NCBI RefSeq assembly: GCF_028435365.1
Contig: NZ_JAGTJJ010000030.1
Span: forward strand, 62,001-126,000
Direction of reading: 5' to 3'
Source: Polyangium jinanense
Lineage (GTDB): Bacteria; Myxococcota; Polyangia; Polyangiales; Polyangiaceae
Length of the DNA stretch: 64,000 bases
The notes below the pieces were generated by a model. It saw only the letters and a program-made list of their open reading frames with translations, was not told the DNA's origin and did no database searches. The position numbers and the translations under genes were made by a program. Every line of letters starts with the position of its first letter. Positions within the stretch are counted from its first letter, which is position 1. Shown here piece after piece: positions 28,553 through 37,298 of the stretch.

Positions 28553-28723
28553 TCAGAAGTCGCGCATGGAAGCGAAGGGATCGTCGTCCTGGTCGAGCTC
28601 CATCTCCTCCTCGAAGGAGGTGTCCTCGACGATGTCCTCGAGGCTCAGGTTGACGCGGGTGCCCGCGCGGATGATCTCACGCTCGAACTCGGCGAAGTTC
28701 TGGAAGCTCTTCGGCAGCGGCAT
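28553..28723 (-). CDS. 56-residue acidic protein, unknown
   Basis: A short gene with an excellent RBS: GAGGAG lies 6 bases before ATG 28723. It translates as MPLPKSFQNFAEFEREIIRA, then a Leu-Ser-Leu-Glu-Asp segment and an acidic tail (EEEMELDQDDDPF) ending MRDF. The first half looks helical and the tail is strongly negative. Third positions are almost all G/C, as in neighbouring genes, which supports coding. No known family is recognised. An acidic tail of this type could mimic nucleic acid or bind a basic partner; that is speculation. It has its own upstream region of 450 bases and a strong terminator downstream. Confidence 0.75.
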   Translation of the reverse strand: MPLPKSFQNFAEFEREIIRAGTRVNLSLEDIVEDTSFEEEMELDQDDDPFASMRDF

Positions 28724-29180
28724 GGCTCTCTCCTCGGCAGCACGCGGTCTCGGCGGGGCCGCGCGCGAAACAGATCGGCTCAGGTCGAACGGCGGTCGTG
28801 GTTCGGGAAAAGCGGGAGGACGCGGGCAGGCGCGGTGAGGCTCGGCGCGGCCCAGAAGGCCCGCGCGAGCACGCGGTCGCTCGCGGTCGACTCGTGGTGG
28901 GCAAGGGCGCTCGCGAGCCGAAGCCCACGGGCCCCAGGGCCCCTCCGGCCCCCGGAGCGGCGCGACATCGTTGGCGTCGACGACGTTGTCCTACATGCAC
29001 CCACAGCGAGCGACATGTGCGCCACTGTAGATACTGGTGCGTCAAGGGCCAAAAAAACGTGATCGACGCGCCCTCGACGGGGGGGCGAGGGTCGTGTAAG
29101 CAGCCGCTACCCACGGGATCGTCCCCCGGGACGGACGACCCTCCACCGCGCCGGAAGGCGCGGCGTTCCCGGCACATTTC
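28724..29180. other. Divergent intergenic region between the small acidic gene and parA
   Basis: No gene with RBS support and GC3 bias is seen. Near 29024-29052 the leftward strand has TTGGCC, 17 bases, TACAGT next to a T tract, a possible promoter for the small gene with a leader of about 300 bases. No parS-like 16-base palindrome was found here. The right part must contain the parA promoter, which I could not place. Confidence 0.4.
29024..29052 (-). promoter_or_regulatory. Possible promoter of the 56-residue gene
   Basis: Leftward TTGGCC-N17-TACAGT, four of six consensus matches in each hexamer, preceded by a run of seven T. This is the A/T-richest spot in the 457-base gap. A long leader would result. 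Confidence 0.33.
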
Positions 29181-29978
29181 ATGGCCCCCTCGCCCCTCAT
29201 CTATGCCGTCGCCAACCAGAAGGGCGGCGTCGGCAAAACGACGACCTCGGTGAACCTGGCCGCGAGCCTCGCCGCGGCGGAGAAGCGGACGCTGCTCGTG
29301 GACTGCGATCCGCAGGGCAACGCTTCGAGCGGCGTCGGCGTGCGCCGGCCGAGCATCGAGCGTTCGCTCTACGACGTACTCATCGGCCGCTCGACGCTGC
29401 GCGAGACGGTGATCTCGACGTCGGTGCCGCGGCTCGACGTGGTCCCAGCGACGCAAGACCTCGTGGCCGCGGAGATCGAGCTCGTCGACGCGCCCGACCG
29501 CGCGACGAAGCTACGCGACGCGCTACGGCCCCACACCGCCGGCTACGAGTACGTGATCCTCGACTGCCCGCCGAGCCTGGGCCTGCTCACGCTGAACGCG
29601 CTCGTGGCCGCGGACCGGGTGCTCGTACCGCTGCAGTGCGAGTACTACGCGCTCGAAGGTCTCACCTACCTGATGGCGACGATCGACCGCGTGAAGGCAG
29701 CCTTCAACCCGGACCTCGGCGTGGAGGGGATCGTGCTCACGATGTACGACGGGCGGACCTCGCTGACGCACCAAGTCGCCGACGAGGTGAAGGGTCACTT
29801 CAAGGTCTTCGACTCGATCATCCCGCGGAACGTAAAACTCTCGGAGGCGCCGTCGCACGGAAAACCCGTGCTGCTCTACGACGCCTCGTCGAAGGGCGCG
29901 CAGGGCTACCTGAGCCTGGCGCGCGAGATCCTCGAGGTGAACCGGCCGAAAGGCAAAGCCGCGAGGCCGAGGCCATGA
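29181..29978 (+). CDS. parA: Chromosome partitioning ATPase ParA (Soj)
   Basis: A protein of 265 residues, canonical ParA size. The deviant Walker A is NQKGGVGKTTTSVNLA (about 13-28), followed by DCDPQGNASSG and VILDCPPSLGLLTLNAL, the usual ParA/Soj signature. It lacks the N-terminal HTH of plasmid-type ParA. ATP-bound ParA dimers coat the nucleoid, and ParB-parS complexes move along the gradient during origin segregation. Its TGA overlaps the parB ATG (ATGA), so the two are translationally coupled. The C-terminus ends in a short basic Pro-rich tail. Confidence 0.96.
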   Translation: MAPSPLIYAVANQKGGVGKTTTSVNLAASLAAAEKRTLLVDCDPQGNASSGVGVRRPSIERSLYDVLIGRSTLRETVISTSVPRLDVVPATQDLVAAEIELVDAPDRATKLRDALRPHTAGYEYVILDCPPSLGLLTLNALVAADRVLVPLQCEYYALEGLTYLMATIDRVKAAFNPDLGVEGIVLTMYDGRTSLTHQVADEVKGHFKVFDSIIPRNVKLSEAPSHGKPVLLYDASSKGAQGYLSLAREILEVNRPKGKAARPRP

Positions 29979-30886
29979 GCACGGATCCGAAGAACGCACC
30001 GCGCCGCGCCCTCGGCCGCGGACTCGACGCGCTCCTGCCCGCCGCCGCCCCCCCGTCGCCGTCCGGCGCGTCGTACGGCGACAAGAGCGTGTTCACGTGC
30101 CCGATCGAGCGCATCGGCCCGCAGCCGGGGCAGCCGCGGCAACACTTCGACGACGAGGCGCTCGAGGAGCTCGCCGCGTCGATCCGGGAGCACGGGATCC
30201 TCGAGCCGATCGTGGTGCGCCGCCCGCAAGCGGGCGCCGACAAGTACGAGATCATCGCCGGCGAGCGGAGGTGGCGCGCAGCGCAGCGCGCAGGCCTGAA
30301 AGACGTGCTCGTCGTGGTGAAGGACGTCTCGCCGAAGGAGGCGTTCGAGCTCGCGCTCGTGGAGAACGTGCAGCGCGAGGACCTGAACCCGATCGAGCTC
30401 GCCGAGGCGTTCGACAGGCTGCTCCGAGAGCACGGCTACACGCAGGAGTCACTCGCGGAGCGCGTGGGCAAGAACCGCACGACGGTGACGAACAGCCTGC
30501 GGCTCTTGAAGCTGCCCGCGCGCGTGCGGTCGATGGTGATCGGCGGCGACCTCAGCGAGGGCCACGCGCGCGCGCTGCTCGGCGCGCCCGACGAGAAGGC
30601 GATGGAAGAGATCGCCGACAAGGCGGTGCGTGGTCGGCTGCCGGTGCGAAAGGTCGAGGAGCTCGTGCGCACCTCGCGCGGCCCGAAGGAGGGCGGCGGA
30701 GGCAAAGGCAACAAGGCCGACGAGCCCGCGCCGAAGTCGCCGGGCGTGAAGGACCTGGAAGCGCGGCTCATGCGCAAGCTCGGCGCGAAGGTCGAGGTGC
30801 GCGACAAGGACGGGCGCGGCGAGATCGCCGTCGTCTACGGCTCGCTCGACGAGCTCGATCGGCTGCTCGCTCTGCTCGGCGCGTGA
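29975..30886 (+). CDS. parB: Chromosome partitioning protein ParB
   Basis: A protein of 303 residues starting at ATG 29975 inside the parA stop; sequence upstream in this frame is a shadow of parA. An N-terminal conserved start RRALGRGLDALLP is followed by the CTPase/ParB-N domain with QPRQHFDDEAL, GERRWRAAQRAGL and ENVQREDLNP. A helix-turn-helix follows (ESLAERVGKNRTTVTNSLRLL region). A Gly/Lys-rich linker leads to a C-terminal dimerisation domain. ParB binds parS, loads as a CTP-dependent clamp and stimulates ParA. No parS site was recognised in the window. Confidence 0.96.
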   Translation: MSTDPKNAPRRALGRGLDALLPAAAPPSPSGASYGDKSVFTCPIERIGPQPGQPRQHFDDEALEELAASIREHGILEPIVVRRPQAGADKYEIIAGERRWRAAQRAGLKDVLVVVKDVSPKEAFELALVENVQREDLNPIELAEAFDRLLREHGYTQESLAERVGKNRTTVTNSLRLLKLPARVRSMVIGGDLSEGHARALLGAPDEKAMEEIADKAVRGRLPVRKVEELVRTSRGPKEGGGGKGNKADEPAPKSPGVKDLEARLMRKLGAKVEVRDKDGRGEIAVVYGSLDELDRLLALLGA

Positions 30887-30897
30887 CGCGAACATGA

Positions 30898-30922
30898 GGG
30901 CGGGCGCTTGCGGTGCCCGCCC
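30898..30922 (+). other. GC-rich hairpin after parB
   Basis: GGGCGGGC, a nine-base loop, GCCCGCCC, starting 12 bases after the parB stop. It lacks a U run but should block 3' exonucleases. It covers a GTG at 30913 that could otherwise be the next gene's start, which argues for the later GTG at 30943. Confidence 0.6.
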
Positions 30923-30942
30923 GGTCGCCGCACGATGCCCTC

Positions 30943-31464
30943 GTGCCGAACGTCGTGCCCACGCTCGCGATGTTCTTCGGGCTGATGGTGCTCGCGGCCT
31001 TCGTGCCGCAGCCGCTGACGCCCGCGACACTCCTGGCCGCGAAGGCGGCGCCGCCGTGGGCCCTCGCGCTCGTCGCGGCCGTGGCGGCGGCGCTCGCGGC
31101 GTTCGTGGATCATCGCCTCGTGCGCACGACGTTCCAGATCAAGGCGCTCGCGGAGATCCGGAAGAAGTCGCTTTTCCAGCGCGCCGAAGGCTGGGTGAAG
31201 GTCGCGCCGTTCCTGACGACGGCGGCCTTCGCGGCCTTGCCGTTACCGTTCATCATCGTGCGGGTCTTGATGCCGCTCTCGGGCTACCCGGCGCTGCGAT
31301 ATGCTGTCGCCGTGGGGCTCGGGCGCGCGCCGCGCATCTACGTGCTCGCCGTCGTGGGCAAGGAGCTCGACATCCCGACGGAGCTGCTCGCCTTCGCCCT
31401 CGCGCTCGGCGCGATCGTGTCGCTCGCCGCGTTCGTGCGGCAGAGGCACGCGTCGAGAAGGTGA
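30943..31464 (+). CDS. Small multi-pass membrane protein
   Basis: About 173 residues from GTG 30943; GTG 30913 is possible but lies in a hairpin. There are four or five hydrophobic segments (TLAMFFGLMVLAAFVPQ, WALALVAAVAAALAAFVDH, FLTTAAFAALPLPFIIVRVL, AFALALGAIVSLAAFV). The stretch GYPALRYAVAVGLGRAPRIY with upstream basic KKSLFQR resembles the core of VTT/DedA-like (SNARE-associated) membrane proteins, but the length is short, so the assignment is tentative. The stop codon is immediately adjacent to the stop of the converging TPR gene, leaving no spacer. Confidence 0.7.
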   Translation: MPNVVPTLAMFFGLMVLAAFVPQPLTPATLLAAKAAPPWALALVAAVAAALAAFVDHRLVRTTFQIKALAEIRKKSLFQRAEGWVKVAPFLTTAAFAALPLPFIIVRVLMPLSGYPALRYAVAVGLGRAPRIYVLAVVGKELDIPTELLAFALALGAIVSLAAFVRQRHASRR

Positions 31465-32475
31465 TCAGCGCTTGTTGATCGCCTTGATCTCGCGGAGTTT
31501 GTCCTTCGCGGCCTTGCCGATCGGCGAGTCCTTCCCGAACTCGACGGCCTTGCCCATGGAGAACTCCGCGCTCTGCGGCTTCTGGAGCGCGAGCTGCGCG
31601 AGGCCCATGTAGTAGTACCCCGCGGCATAGTCGGGCTTCACCTTGACGGACTCCTGGTAGTCCGCGAGCGCGCCGGCCTCGTCGCCGAGCTCGTGCTTGC
31701 AGGTGCCACGACGGACGAACCACTCGGGGTCGGTCCCCTTGAGCTTGATCGCTCGGTCGAACGCGGCCACGCAGTCGCCGAACGCCTTGCCGTAGCCGAA
31801 CATGCGGCCGACCGTGACGAGCATCGCGGGGTCGTCCTTCGTGCCTTCGAGGACCTTCTTCAGGTGCGGCACGGCCTTCTCGTGTTGCTTCGCTTCGGCG
31901 AGCATCGCGGCGTACTCGAAGCGCACCTCGACGTTGTCGCCCTTCGCGATGGCCGTCTCGTACGCCTTCGACGCGCCCTCGACGTCGCCCTTCAGGCCGA
32001 GCGCGTAGCCGAGGTTGCGCAACATGCCGACGTCGCCGGGCGTCTTTTCGAGCGCTGCGCGGAGGTACTTGATGGCGTCGTCGGCGCGCGGCGGGCTCGT
32101 CGAGAGGTAGATGGCCGCGAGGTTCTGCGCGGCCGCGGCGAGGCCCGGCTTGATCTGGAGCGCGGCGAGGTAGGACTTCTCGGCGCCGGCGAGGTCGTTC
32201 TCCTTTTCGAGCACGAGGCCCATGTACGCGTGCGCCTCGGCGTTGTCCGGCGACGCCTTGAGCGCGCGCTCGAGGTGGACCTTGCCGGCCGCGTACTGCT
32301 CCTTGTCGATGTAGGCGACGGCGCGCTGGAAGTCGGTCTGCGCGGCGCCTTCGTTGATGCCCTCGCTGCCGCCGAGCGGCGGATCGGCGACGAGATCGGG
32401 ATCCTTCGGCGGCGGCGTGCTGCCGCAGGCCGAGAGGAGAAGCGCCGTGATGCAAGGGAGGAGGAAGGCTCTCAT
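31465..32475 (-). CDS. TPR-repeat lipoprotein
   Basis: A protein of 336 residues from ATG 32475, which overlaps the glnD stop as ATGA. The signal ends LLLSACGS, a lipobox. A Pro/Asp-rich spacer is followed by seven to eight tetratricopeptide repeats with the typical A-x-x-x-L-G-x-x-Y and ALK-x-x-P pattern (AHAYMGLVLEKENDLAGAEKSY, NLGYALGLKGDVEGASKAY). TPR lipoproteins usually scaffold envelope complexes. Coupling to glnD and cheR is unusual, and the partner is unknown. Confidence 0.86.
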   Translation of the reverse strand: MRAFLLPCITALLLSACGSTPPPKDPDLVADPPLGGSEGINEGAAQTDFQRAVAYIDKEQYAAGKVHLERALKASPDNAEAHAYMGLVLEKENDLAGAEKSYLAALQIKPGLAAAAQNLAAIYLSTSPPRADDAIKYLRAALEKTPGDVGMLRNLGYALGLKGDVEGASKAYETAIAKGDNVEVRFEYAAMLAEAKQHEKAVPHLKKVLEGTKDDPAMLVTVGRMFGYGKAFGDCVAAFDRAIKLKGTDPEWFVRRGTCKHELGDEAGALADYQESVKVKPDYAAGYYYMGLAQLALQKPQSAEFSMGKAVEFGKDSPIGKAAKDKLREIKAINKR

Positions 32476-35258
32476 CGCTCTGCGCGAGGAGGAGGAGGAG
32501 AAGACCATGGCCCGCTGTTTCCTTCTTGCTCGAGCGATTCGAGCACCGACTCGATTCGTTGCCGCACCTCGGCGGCGCGCTTGCCCGGCGCCACTTTACC
32601 GCCGTCCGCCTCGCTGACGTAGAACACATCGGCCGCGCGCGTGCCCTCGGTGTTGATCTTGGCCACGACGATGCTGAGGCCGAGGCCGTAGAGCGCGTCG
32701 GAGATGGCGTGCAGGAGGCCGGGGCGATCCCGGGTCATCACCTCGATGACCGTGTGCCGCGGCGAGGCGCGATCGTCGATGGAGACCTGCGTGCGCACGC
32801 GTGGCGTCGCGCGGCCCGGCAGCGTGCTCTTGCCGCGCTTGCTCGCGAGCTCGGCCGTGGTCGTGCGGCCTTCGAGCACCGCGTCGAGGTCCCGCACGAG
32901 GACCGGCAGCGCACGCGCGACGCCCTCCACGCCCTCGGCGCGATCTCGCACCCAGAAGAGGTCGACGGCCTCGACCGTGCCGTCCGGCAAATGTCGCGAG
33001 TGGATCTGCGCGGCGTGTACTTCGAGACGCGAGGCCGTGAGCGCGGCCGTGATCGACGCGAGGAGGCCGGGGCGATCCGCGGCGATCACGCAAATCTCGG
33101 CGGCCTGCGGGTGCCTCGAAGGGACGAGCGCGACGCTGACCGTCCGCCCCTCATGCTTGCGCGCAAGCTCGGCGTGCGCGGAGATCGCCGCGGGGGCGTT
33201 CGAGAGCAGGTAACGCTCGGGCATCGACGCGAGGTACGCCGGGACGAACGCTTGCCGCGCGGTCCGCTCCTCGTCCGAGGACGCGGGGAGCGCGAGCGCG
33301 GCTTCGAGCACGGCCGACTGCGCACGCGCCAAGCGCTCGTCCTCGCCGGGGTTGCCCGCGAGCGCACGATCGGCGGCGAGGTAGAGCTCGTCGAGCATGC
33401 GCGCCTTCCACGAGGTCATCGACGTCGGGCTGGTCGTGGAGAGGTCGGCGACGGTGAGCAGGTAGAGCTCGGAGAGCGTGTCCCGATCGGGGATCACGCG
33501 TAAGAACTCCTCGATCGTCGCGGGATCGTCGAGGTCCCGTCGCGTCGCGACGTGGTACATCACGAGGTGCTGACGCACGAGGTGGCACGCGGCCGCGACG
33601 TCCTCGGCCGGCAAACCGATGCGCTTCAGGATGCCGTCGGCCATGACGGCGCCGCGCTCGCTGTGATCCTTGCCGCCGATCGCCTTACCCACGTCGTGCA
33701 GGAGCGTCGCGAAGAACAGCATCGTCTTGCGTGTCGCCTCGGCCGCGAGTCGGCACGCGAGCGGGTGCTCGGCCGTGAGCTCGCCACGCACGAGCGCCGC
33801 GAGTCGATCGACGGCGGCCACCGAGTGCACGTCGACCGTGTACACGTGGTAGACGTCGTGGTGCACGCGTCCGACGACGGGTAAAAACTCGGGGATCATC
33901 GCGAGGAGGAGCCCGAGGTCGTGCATCTCGGCGAGTGGAGATCCGCGCTTGAGACGCGTCTCCTCGGTCGTCGAGACGAGCGCGCAAAAGAGGCGCGCGG
34001 CCTCGGGGCTCTCGCGCAGGCTCTCGGTCCAGGAAGGATCCGCGGCGGCGCGCGCAATGGCGTCGCGGGCCCACGGAAGGAGCGGCGCGCGGCGCTCGAC
34101 GGCCGCCGAGAGCATGCGCAGCGCGAGCGCGGGATCCTTGGTGACGAGCTCGAGCTCGCTCATCGTCACGCAGCCGTCGAACATTCGCACGCCGCCGCCG
34201 AGGTCCTCCTCGCGCGGCTTCTTCTTGCCGAGCATCGGCGCGGCGCGCGCGAGCATGGTCTCTCGAGCGCTCGAGATGATGCGCGCGCTGCGGTAGTACG
34301 CGCTCATCATCTTCTCGACGGCCTCGCCGCCCTCGCCGTAGCCGAGCAGCGCCGCGATCGATTCCTGCTCGTCGAATGTGAGCCTGTCGCTGCGCCGCCC
34401 CGCGTGCGCGTGGAGCAGGTTCCGGATGCGGAAGAGCAGCTCACGCGCCGCGGCGATCTCCGCCGACTCGCGCGGCAAGAGCGCACCCACGCGCACGAGA
34501 TCGTCGAGCTCGTGCACGCCGAAGCGCGCCTTCCCCGCCCAGCCCGCGATGTCGAGATCGCGTAGGCCCCCCGCGCCGTTCTTCACGTCGGGTTCGAGCA
34601 GATAAACCGATCCGCCGAACCGCGCGTGTCGCTCGCGCACCTCGTCCTCGAGCTGCGCGAGGAACCGAGGCAGCTCCGCGTGCGCGAAGAGACCGGCGTC
34701 GCACCGCGTCTTCAGCTCGTCCGAGAGCGCGCGGCTCCCCGTGATGTGCCGGTAGTCGAGCAAGCTCGTCGCCGTGGGCAAATCCGAGCGGGCCGCTTCG
34801 ACGAGCTGCTCGACCTTGCCGACCTGATGACCAATCGGCACGCCCATGTCCCAGAGCGGGTAGAGCAGCGCCTCCGCCACGGCCGCAGCCGCGCCGAGAT
34901 CCCGCGCGAGGAGCCGCACGTCGAGATCGCTGCCGAGCGCGAGCGCGCCGCGCCCGTACCCACCCACGCCGCCGAGCGCGACCTCTTCGAACGCGTCGGC
35001 GACCTCCTTCGGCGCGGCCTCGCCGCCGGGCAAACGCAGGCGTCCTTCGCGCGCTTCGGTCCGCAGGATGTCGAAGAGCCGCGTGAGGAGCTCGTCGCAG
35101 TGCCGCGCGTGCTTGCGGCCGAGCACGAGCCCGCATGCGTCGAGCGGCGCGGGGTGGCTGCTCGAAGGCACGAGCGCTTCGAGCTCGGCGCGTCGCGCGG
35201 ACCATTCGCGGCGAAGATCCACGAGCACGCCCGTCGGATCCTTCACCTCGGCGTTCAT
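32472..35258 (-). CDS. glnD: Bifunctional PII uridylyltransferase/uridylyl-removing enzyme
   Basis: A protein of 928 residues, close to the typical 880-900. Domains in order are an N-terminal nucleotidyltransferase (GGYGRGALALGSDLDVRLL, about 98-116), a linker helical domain, an HD phosphohydrolase (FFATLLHDVGKAIGG region) and two C-terminal ACT domains (ICVIAADRPGLLASITAAL and IEVMTRDRPGLLHAISDAL). It uridylylates PII when glutamine is low and removes UMP when glutamine is high. In the family NTase motif the residue after GRG is usually Glu; here it is Ala, though SDLD is intact. It is coupled by ATGA overlaps to cheR upstream and the TPR gene downstream. Confidence 0.94.
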   Translation of the reverse strand: MNAEVKDPTGVLVDLRREWSARRAELEALVPSSSHPAPLDACGLVLGRKHARHCDELLTRLFDILRTEAREGRLRLPGGEAAPKEVADAFEEVALGGVGGYGRGALALGSDLDVRLLARDLGAAAAVAEALLYPLWDMGVPIGHQVGKVEQLVEAARSDLPTATSLLDYRHITGSRALSDELKTRCDAGLFAHAELPRFLAQLEDEVRERHARFGGSVYLLEPDVKNGAGGLRDLDIAGWAGKARFGVHELDDLVRVGALLPRESAEIAAARELLFRIRNLLHAHAGRRSDRLTFDEQESIAALLGYGEGGEAVEKMMSAYYRSARIISSARETMLARAAPMLGKKKPREEDLGGGVRMFDGCVTMSELELVTKDPALALRMLSAAVERRAPLLPWARDAIARAAADPSWTESLRESPEAARLFCALVSTTEETRLKRGSPLAEMHDLGLLLAMIPEFLPVVGRVHHDVYHVYTVDVHSVAAVDRLAALVRGELTAEHPLACRLAAEATRKTMLFFATLLHDVGKAIGGKDHSERGAVMADGILKRIGLPAEDVAAACHLVRQHLVMYHVATRRDLDDPATIEEFLRVIPDRDTLSELYLLTVADLSTTSPTSMTSWKARMLDELYLAADRALAGNPGEDERLARAQSAVLEAALALPASSDEERTARQAFVPAYLASMPERYLLSNAPAAISAHAELARKHEGRTVSVALVPSRHPQAAEICVIAADRPGLLASITAALTASRLEVHAAQIHSRHLPDGTVEAVDLFWVRDRAEGVEGVARALPVLVRDLDAVLEGRTTTAELASKRGKSTLPGRATPRVRTQVSIDDRASPRHTVIEVMTRDRPGLLHAISDALYGLGLSIVVAKINTEGTRAADVFYVSEADGGKVAPGKRAAEVRQRIESVLESLEQEGNSGPWSSPPPPRAER

Positions 35259-36091
35259 GGTCGTCGCTTCGGGGGGCGGAGTGCGGTGACGGTAGGCGCG
35301 AGACGGAACGGCTCGAGGCCCATGCCGCGCAGGCGGAGCACCTCACTCGCGGCCGAGAACAAAAGTCCCCCGTCTTCGAGCTCGTTCGCGAGCCGCATGG
35401 CGACCTGCTCGCCGGCCTGCGTCGTCAGGTAGAGCAGCACGTTCTTGAACAGGATGATGTGGAACGGCCCCTGCGGCACGCGCTTGACGAGGTCGTACTC
35501 CTCGAACTCGACCGCGTTGCGCACGAGCAGGCCCACGCGCAGACGGCCGTTCTGTTCGTCGCAGAAGCGCTCGACCCACGTGGGCGGGATGTCACGCGCC
35601 GCCTCGCGCCCGTACGTCGCTTCGCGCGCGACCGCGATCGCCTCGGCCGAACGATCCACGCCGAGCACGCGGAAGCGCCGGCGCGCCGCCGTGAGCAACA
35701 TGCCCATGGTGTAGGCCTCTTCGCCCGTGCTGCAGCCGGCCGAGAGCACCGCGAGCTCCACGTCCGCGGGGAAGAGTTTTTCGAGCTGACGCTCGATCGC
35801 CTCCCACTGCGCGCCGTCCCGGTAGAAGCGCGTCTCGCCGACGCGCAGCGAGGTGACGATCTGCTCGACCGCGGCCTTGTCCTTGATGAGCTCCCGCGCG
35901 ACCTCGTTCATCGACAGGCCGCTCCTGTACGACTGATGCTCGAGGTAGCGACGCACGCGATCGCGCACCCATCCGGGCGTCGCGCCGCTCGAGCCGAAGC
36001 CGAAGAGCTCTTCGGCGAGCCTCAGCGCGACGTCGACGGCTCGATCGCCCGAGTCAGGTCCAGACACGGATGAGCCCTTCGCGCGCGCCAT
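35255..36091 (-). CDS. cheR: CheR-type chemotaxis protein methyltransferase
   Basis: A protein of 278 residues from ATG 36091; a GTG at 36067 has a better RBS (AAGG) and remains possible. The N-terminal helical CheR domain (VARELIKDKAAVEQIVTSL) is followed by RVGETRFYRD and a SAM-binding fold with VLSAGCSTGEEAYTMG, then VLGVDRS and ILFKNVLLYL. CheR transfers methyl groups from SAM to receptor glutamates. No receptor, CheA or CheB gene is in the window. The TGA overlaps the glnD ATG, so the first enzyme of this operon is a methyltransferase coupled to a nitrogen regulator. Confidence 0.92.
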   Translation of the reverse strand: MARAKGSSVSGPDSGDRAVDVALRLAEELFGFGSSGATPGWVRDRVRRYLEHQSYRSGLSMNEVARELIKDKAAVEQIVTSLRVGETRFYRDGAQWEAIERQLEKLFPADVELAVLSAGCSTGEEAYTMGMLLTAARRRFRVLGVDRSAEAIAVAREATYGREAARDIPPTWVERFCDEQNGRLRVGLLVRNAVEFEEYDLVKRVPQGPFHIILFKNVLLYLTTQAGEQVAMRLANELEDGGLLFSAASEVLRLRGMGLEPFRLAPTVTALRPPKRRP

Positions 36092-36385
36092 GCAGATCGT
36101 GTTCGCTTGGGAGAAGCTCGCGCGACGCATGCGCCCCCCGCCACGCGCCGTCCTCGAGGCGCGCGCAGGGCATGTCATCGGTCGACTGGCTTCCCGCTTC
36201 CATCGCGCCGCCAATTTATCACCAAGGGCGGGCCATCCAGGCCAAACATTCACCTTTCCGACCTCCCTCCGCCGTGAACCCGGGTCTACGCCCCCGCTCG
36301 CCCGGCGTGATACACTGCCCGAGGTCCCTCGCATCGACCCCGGAAAGCACGTATGGCTTGGAACTTGCTCCCTTTCGCCCCCGCC

Positions 36386-37291
36386 ATGCGCAAGACGATG
36401 CTCTGCTCGGCCACGGCGCTCGCTTGGTTCCTCACCGCCGGAATCGCGTCGGCCCAGGTGCCGCCCCCGCCGCTCGAACCGCTTCCGCCCGGAGCGCCCC
36501 TCCCGCCCAACATCGTCCAGCATCCCGACGGCCGCACCACCGTCACCCGCACCCCTGAGGAGGGCGTCGACGTCCACGCGCAGACGAGCTCCGGCACGGT
36601 CCACGCTTACGGCTGCGGCCGCGTCGACGTCGATCCCCGCGCCACGCAGCCCGCCGAGGCTCCGCACGGCGCGTGTCCCCTCCCCCACGCTTCGCCGTAC
36701 CCGTACCCCTACACGCCTCCGCCTGCGTACGCCTATCCGCCCCCGCCTCCGCCTCCGCCGCCCGCGCGCAAACAAAAACCTCGATACGCCCCGGATCCGG
36801 GCCGCCGCGGCGCGCTCATCGCGTCGAGCATCATCTTCGGCCTCGGTACGGTCACCACCGGCGCCGCGTACCTCATCTCGCTCGGCGCGAGCGCGGCCTG
36901 TGGCGCCACGGAGGTCTGCAACGTCGAGCCCTCGAAGTCCGCGCTGTATGCGATGGGCGCGATCCTGACGATCACGCCGAGCGTCCCGCGCTTCGTCGTG
37001 GGCGACTGGGGCAAAGGGCTGCTCTACACGGCGCTCCGGGGCGGCTCGTTCGCCGCCGGCACGATGATCGAATGGGACGACCCGACCCACCTCGTCCCGC
37101 TCACGTTCGCGTTCCTCGCGCCGCTCACGCTCGGCATCGTCGACCTCGCGACGACGCCGCATCGCGAGCAGCTCGAAGCCAAGAAGCAAAACACCGCGAG
37201 CAGCTTCGAGCTTCAGGGCATCGGTCCGACCGTCGCGTACGACCTCCGCGGAAGCACGATCCCGGCCCTCGGCGCGATCGGCACGTTCTGA
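36386..37291 (+). CDS. Secreted/membrane protein with Pro-rich linker, unknown
   Basis: A protein of 301 residues starting MRKTMLCSATALAWF at 36386, with a cleavable-looking signal ending IASA. The next 110 residues are Pro/Tyr-rich (PYPYPYTPPPAYAY and a run of nine prolines). Hydrophobic segments follow (ALIASSIIFGLGTVTTGAAYL, SALYAMGAILTITPSV, LVPLTFAFLAPLTLGIV) separated by a loop with two cysteines (ACGATEVC). The plan resembles the smaller protein at 2384-2794. No domain is recognised. It diverges from cheR across a 294-base gap with no convincing promoter match. Confidence 0.72.
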   Translation: MRKTMLCSATALAWFLTAGIASAQVPPPPLEPLPPGAPLPPNIVQHPDGRTTVTRTPEEGVDVHAQTSSGTVHAYGCGRVDVDPRATQPAEAPHGACPLPHASPYPYPYTPPPAYAYPPPPPPPPPARKQKPRYAPDPGRRGALIASSIIFGLGTVTTGAAYLISLGASAACGATEVCNVEPSKSALYAMGAILTITPSVPRFVVGDWGKGLLYTALRGGSFAAGTMIEWDDPTHLVPLTFAFLAPLTLGIVDLATTPHREQLEAKKQNTASSFELQGIGPTVAYDLRGSTIPALGAIGTF

Positions 37292-37298
37292 CGCACGC

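Noticed and set aside
28724..29180. parS centromere site next to parAB
   Set aside because: No palindrome similar to TGTTTCACGTGAAACA or its known variants was found here or elsewhere in the window.
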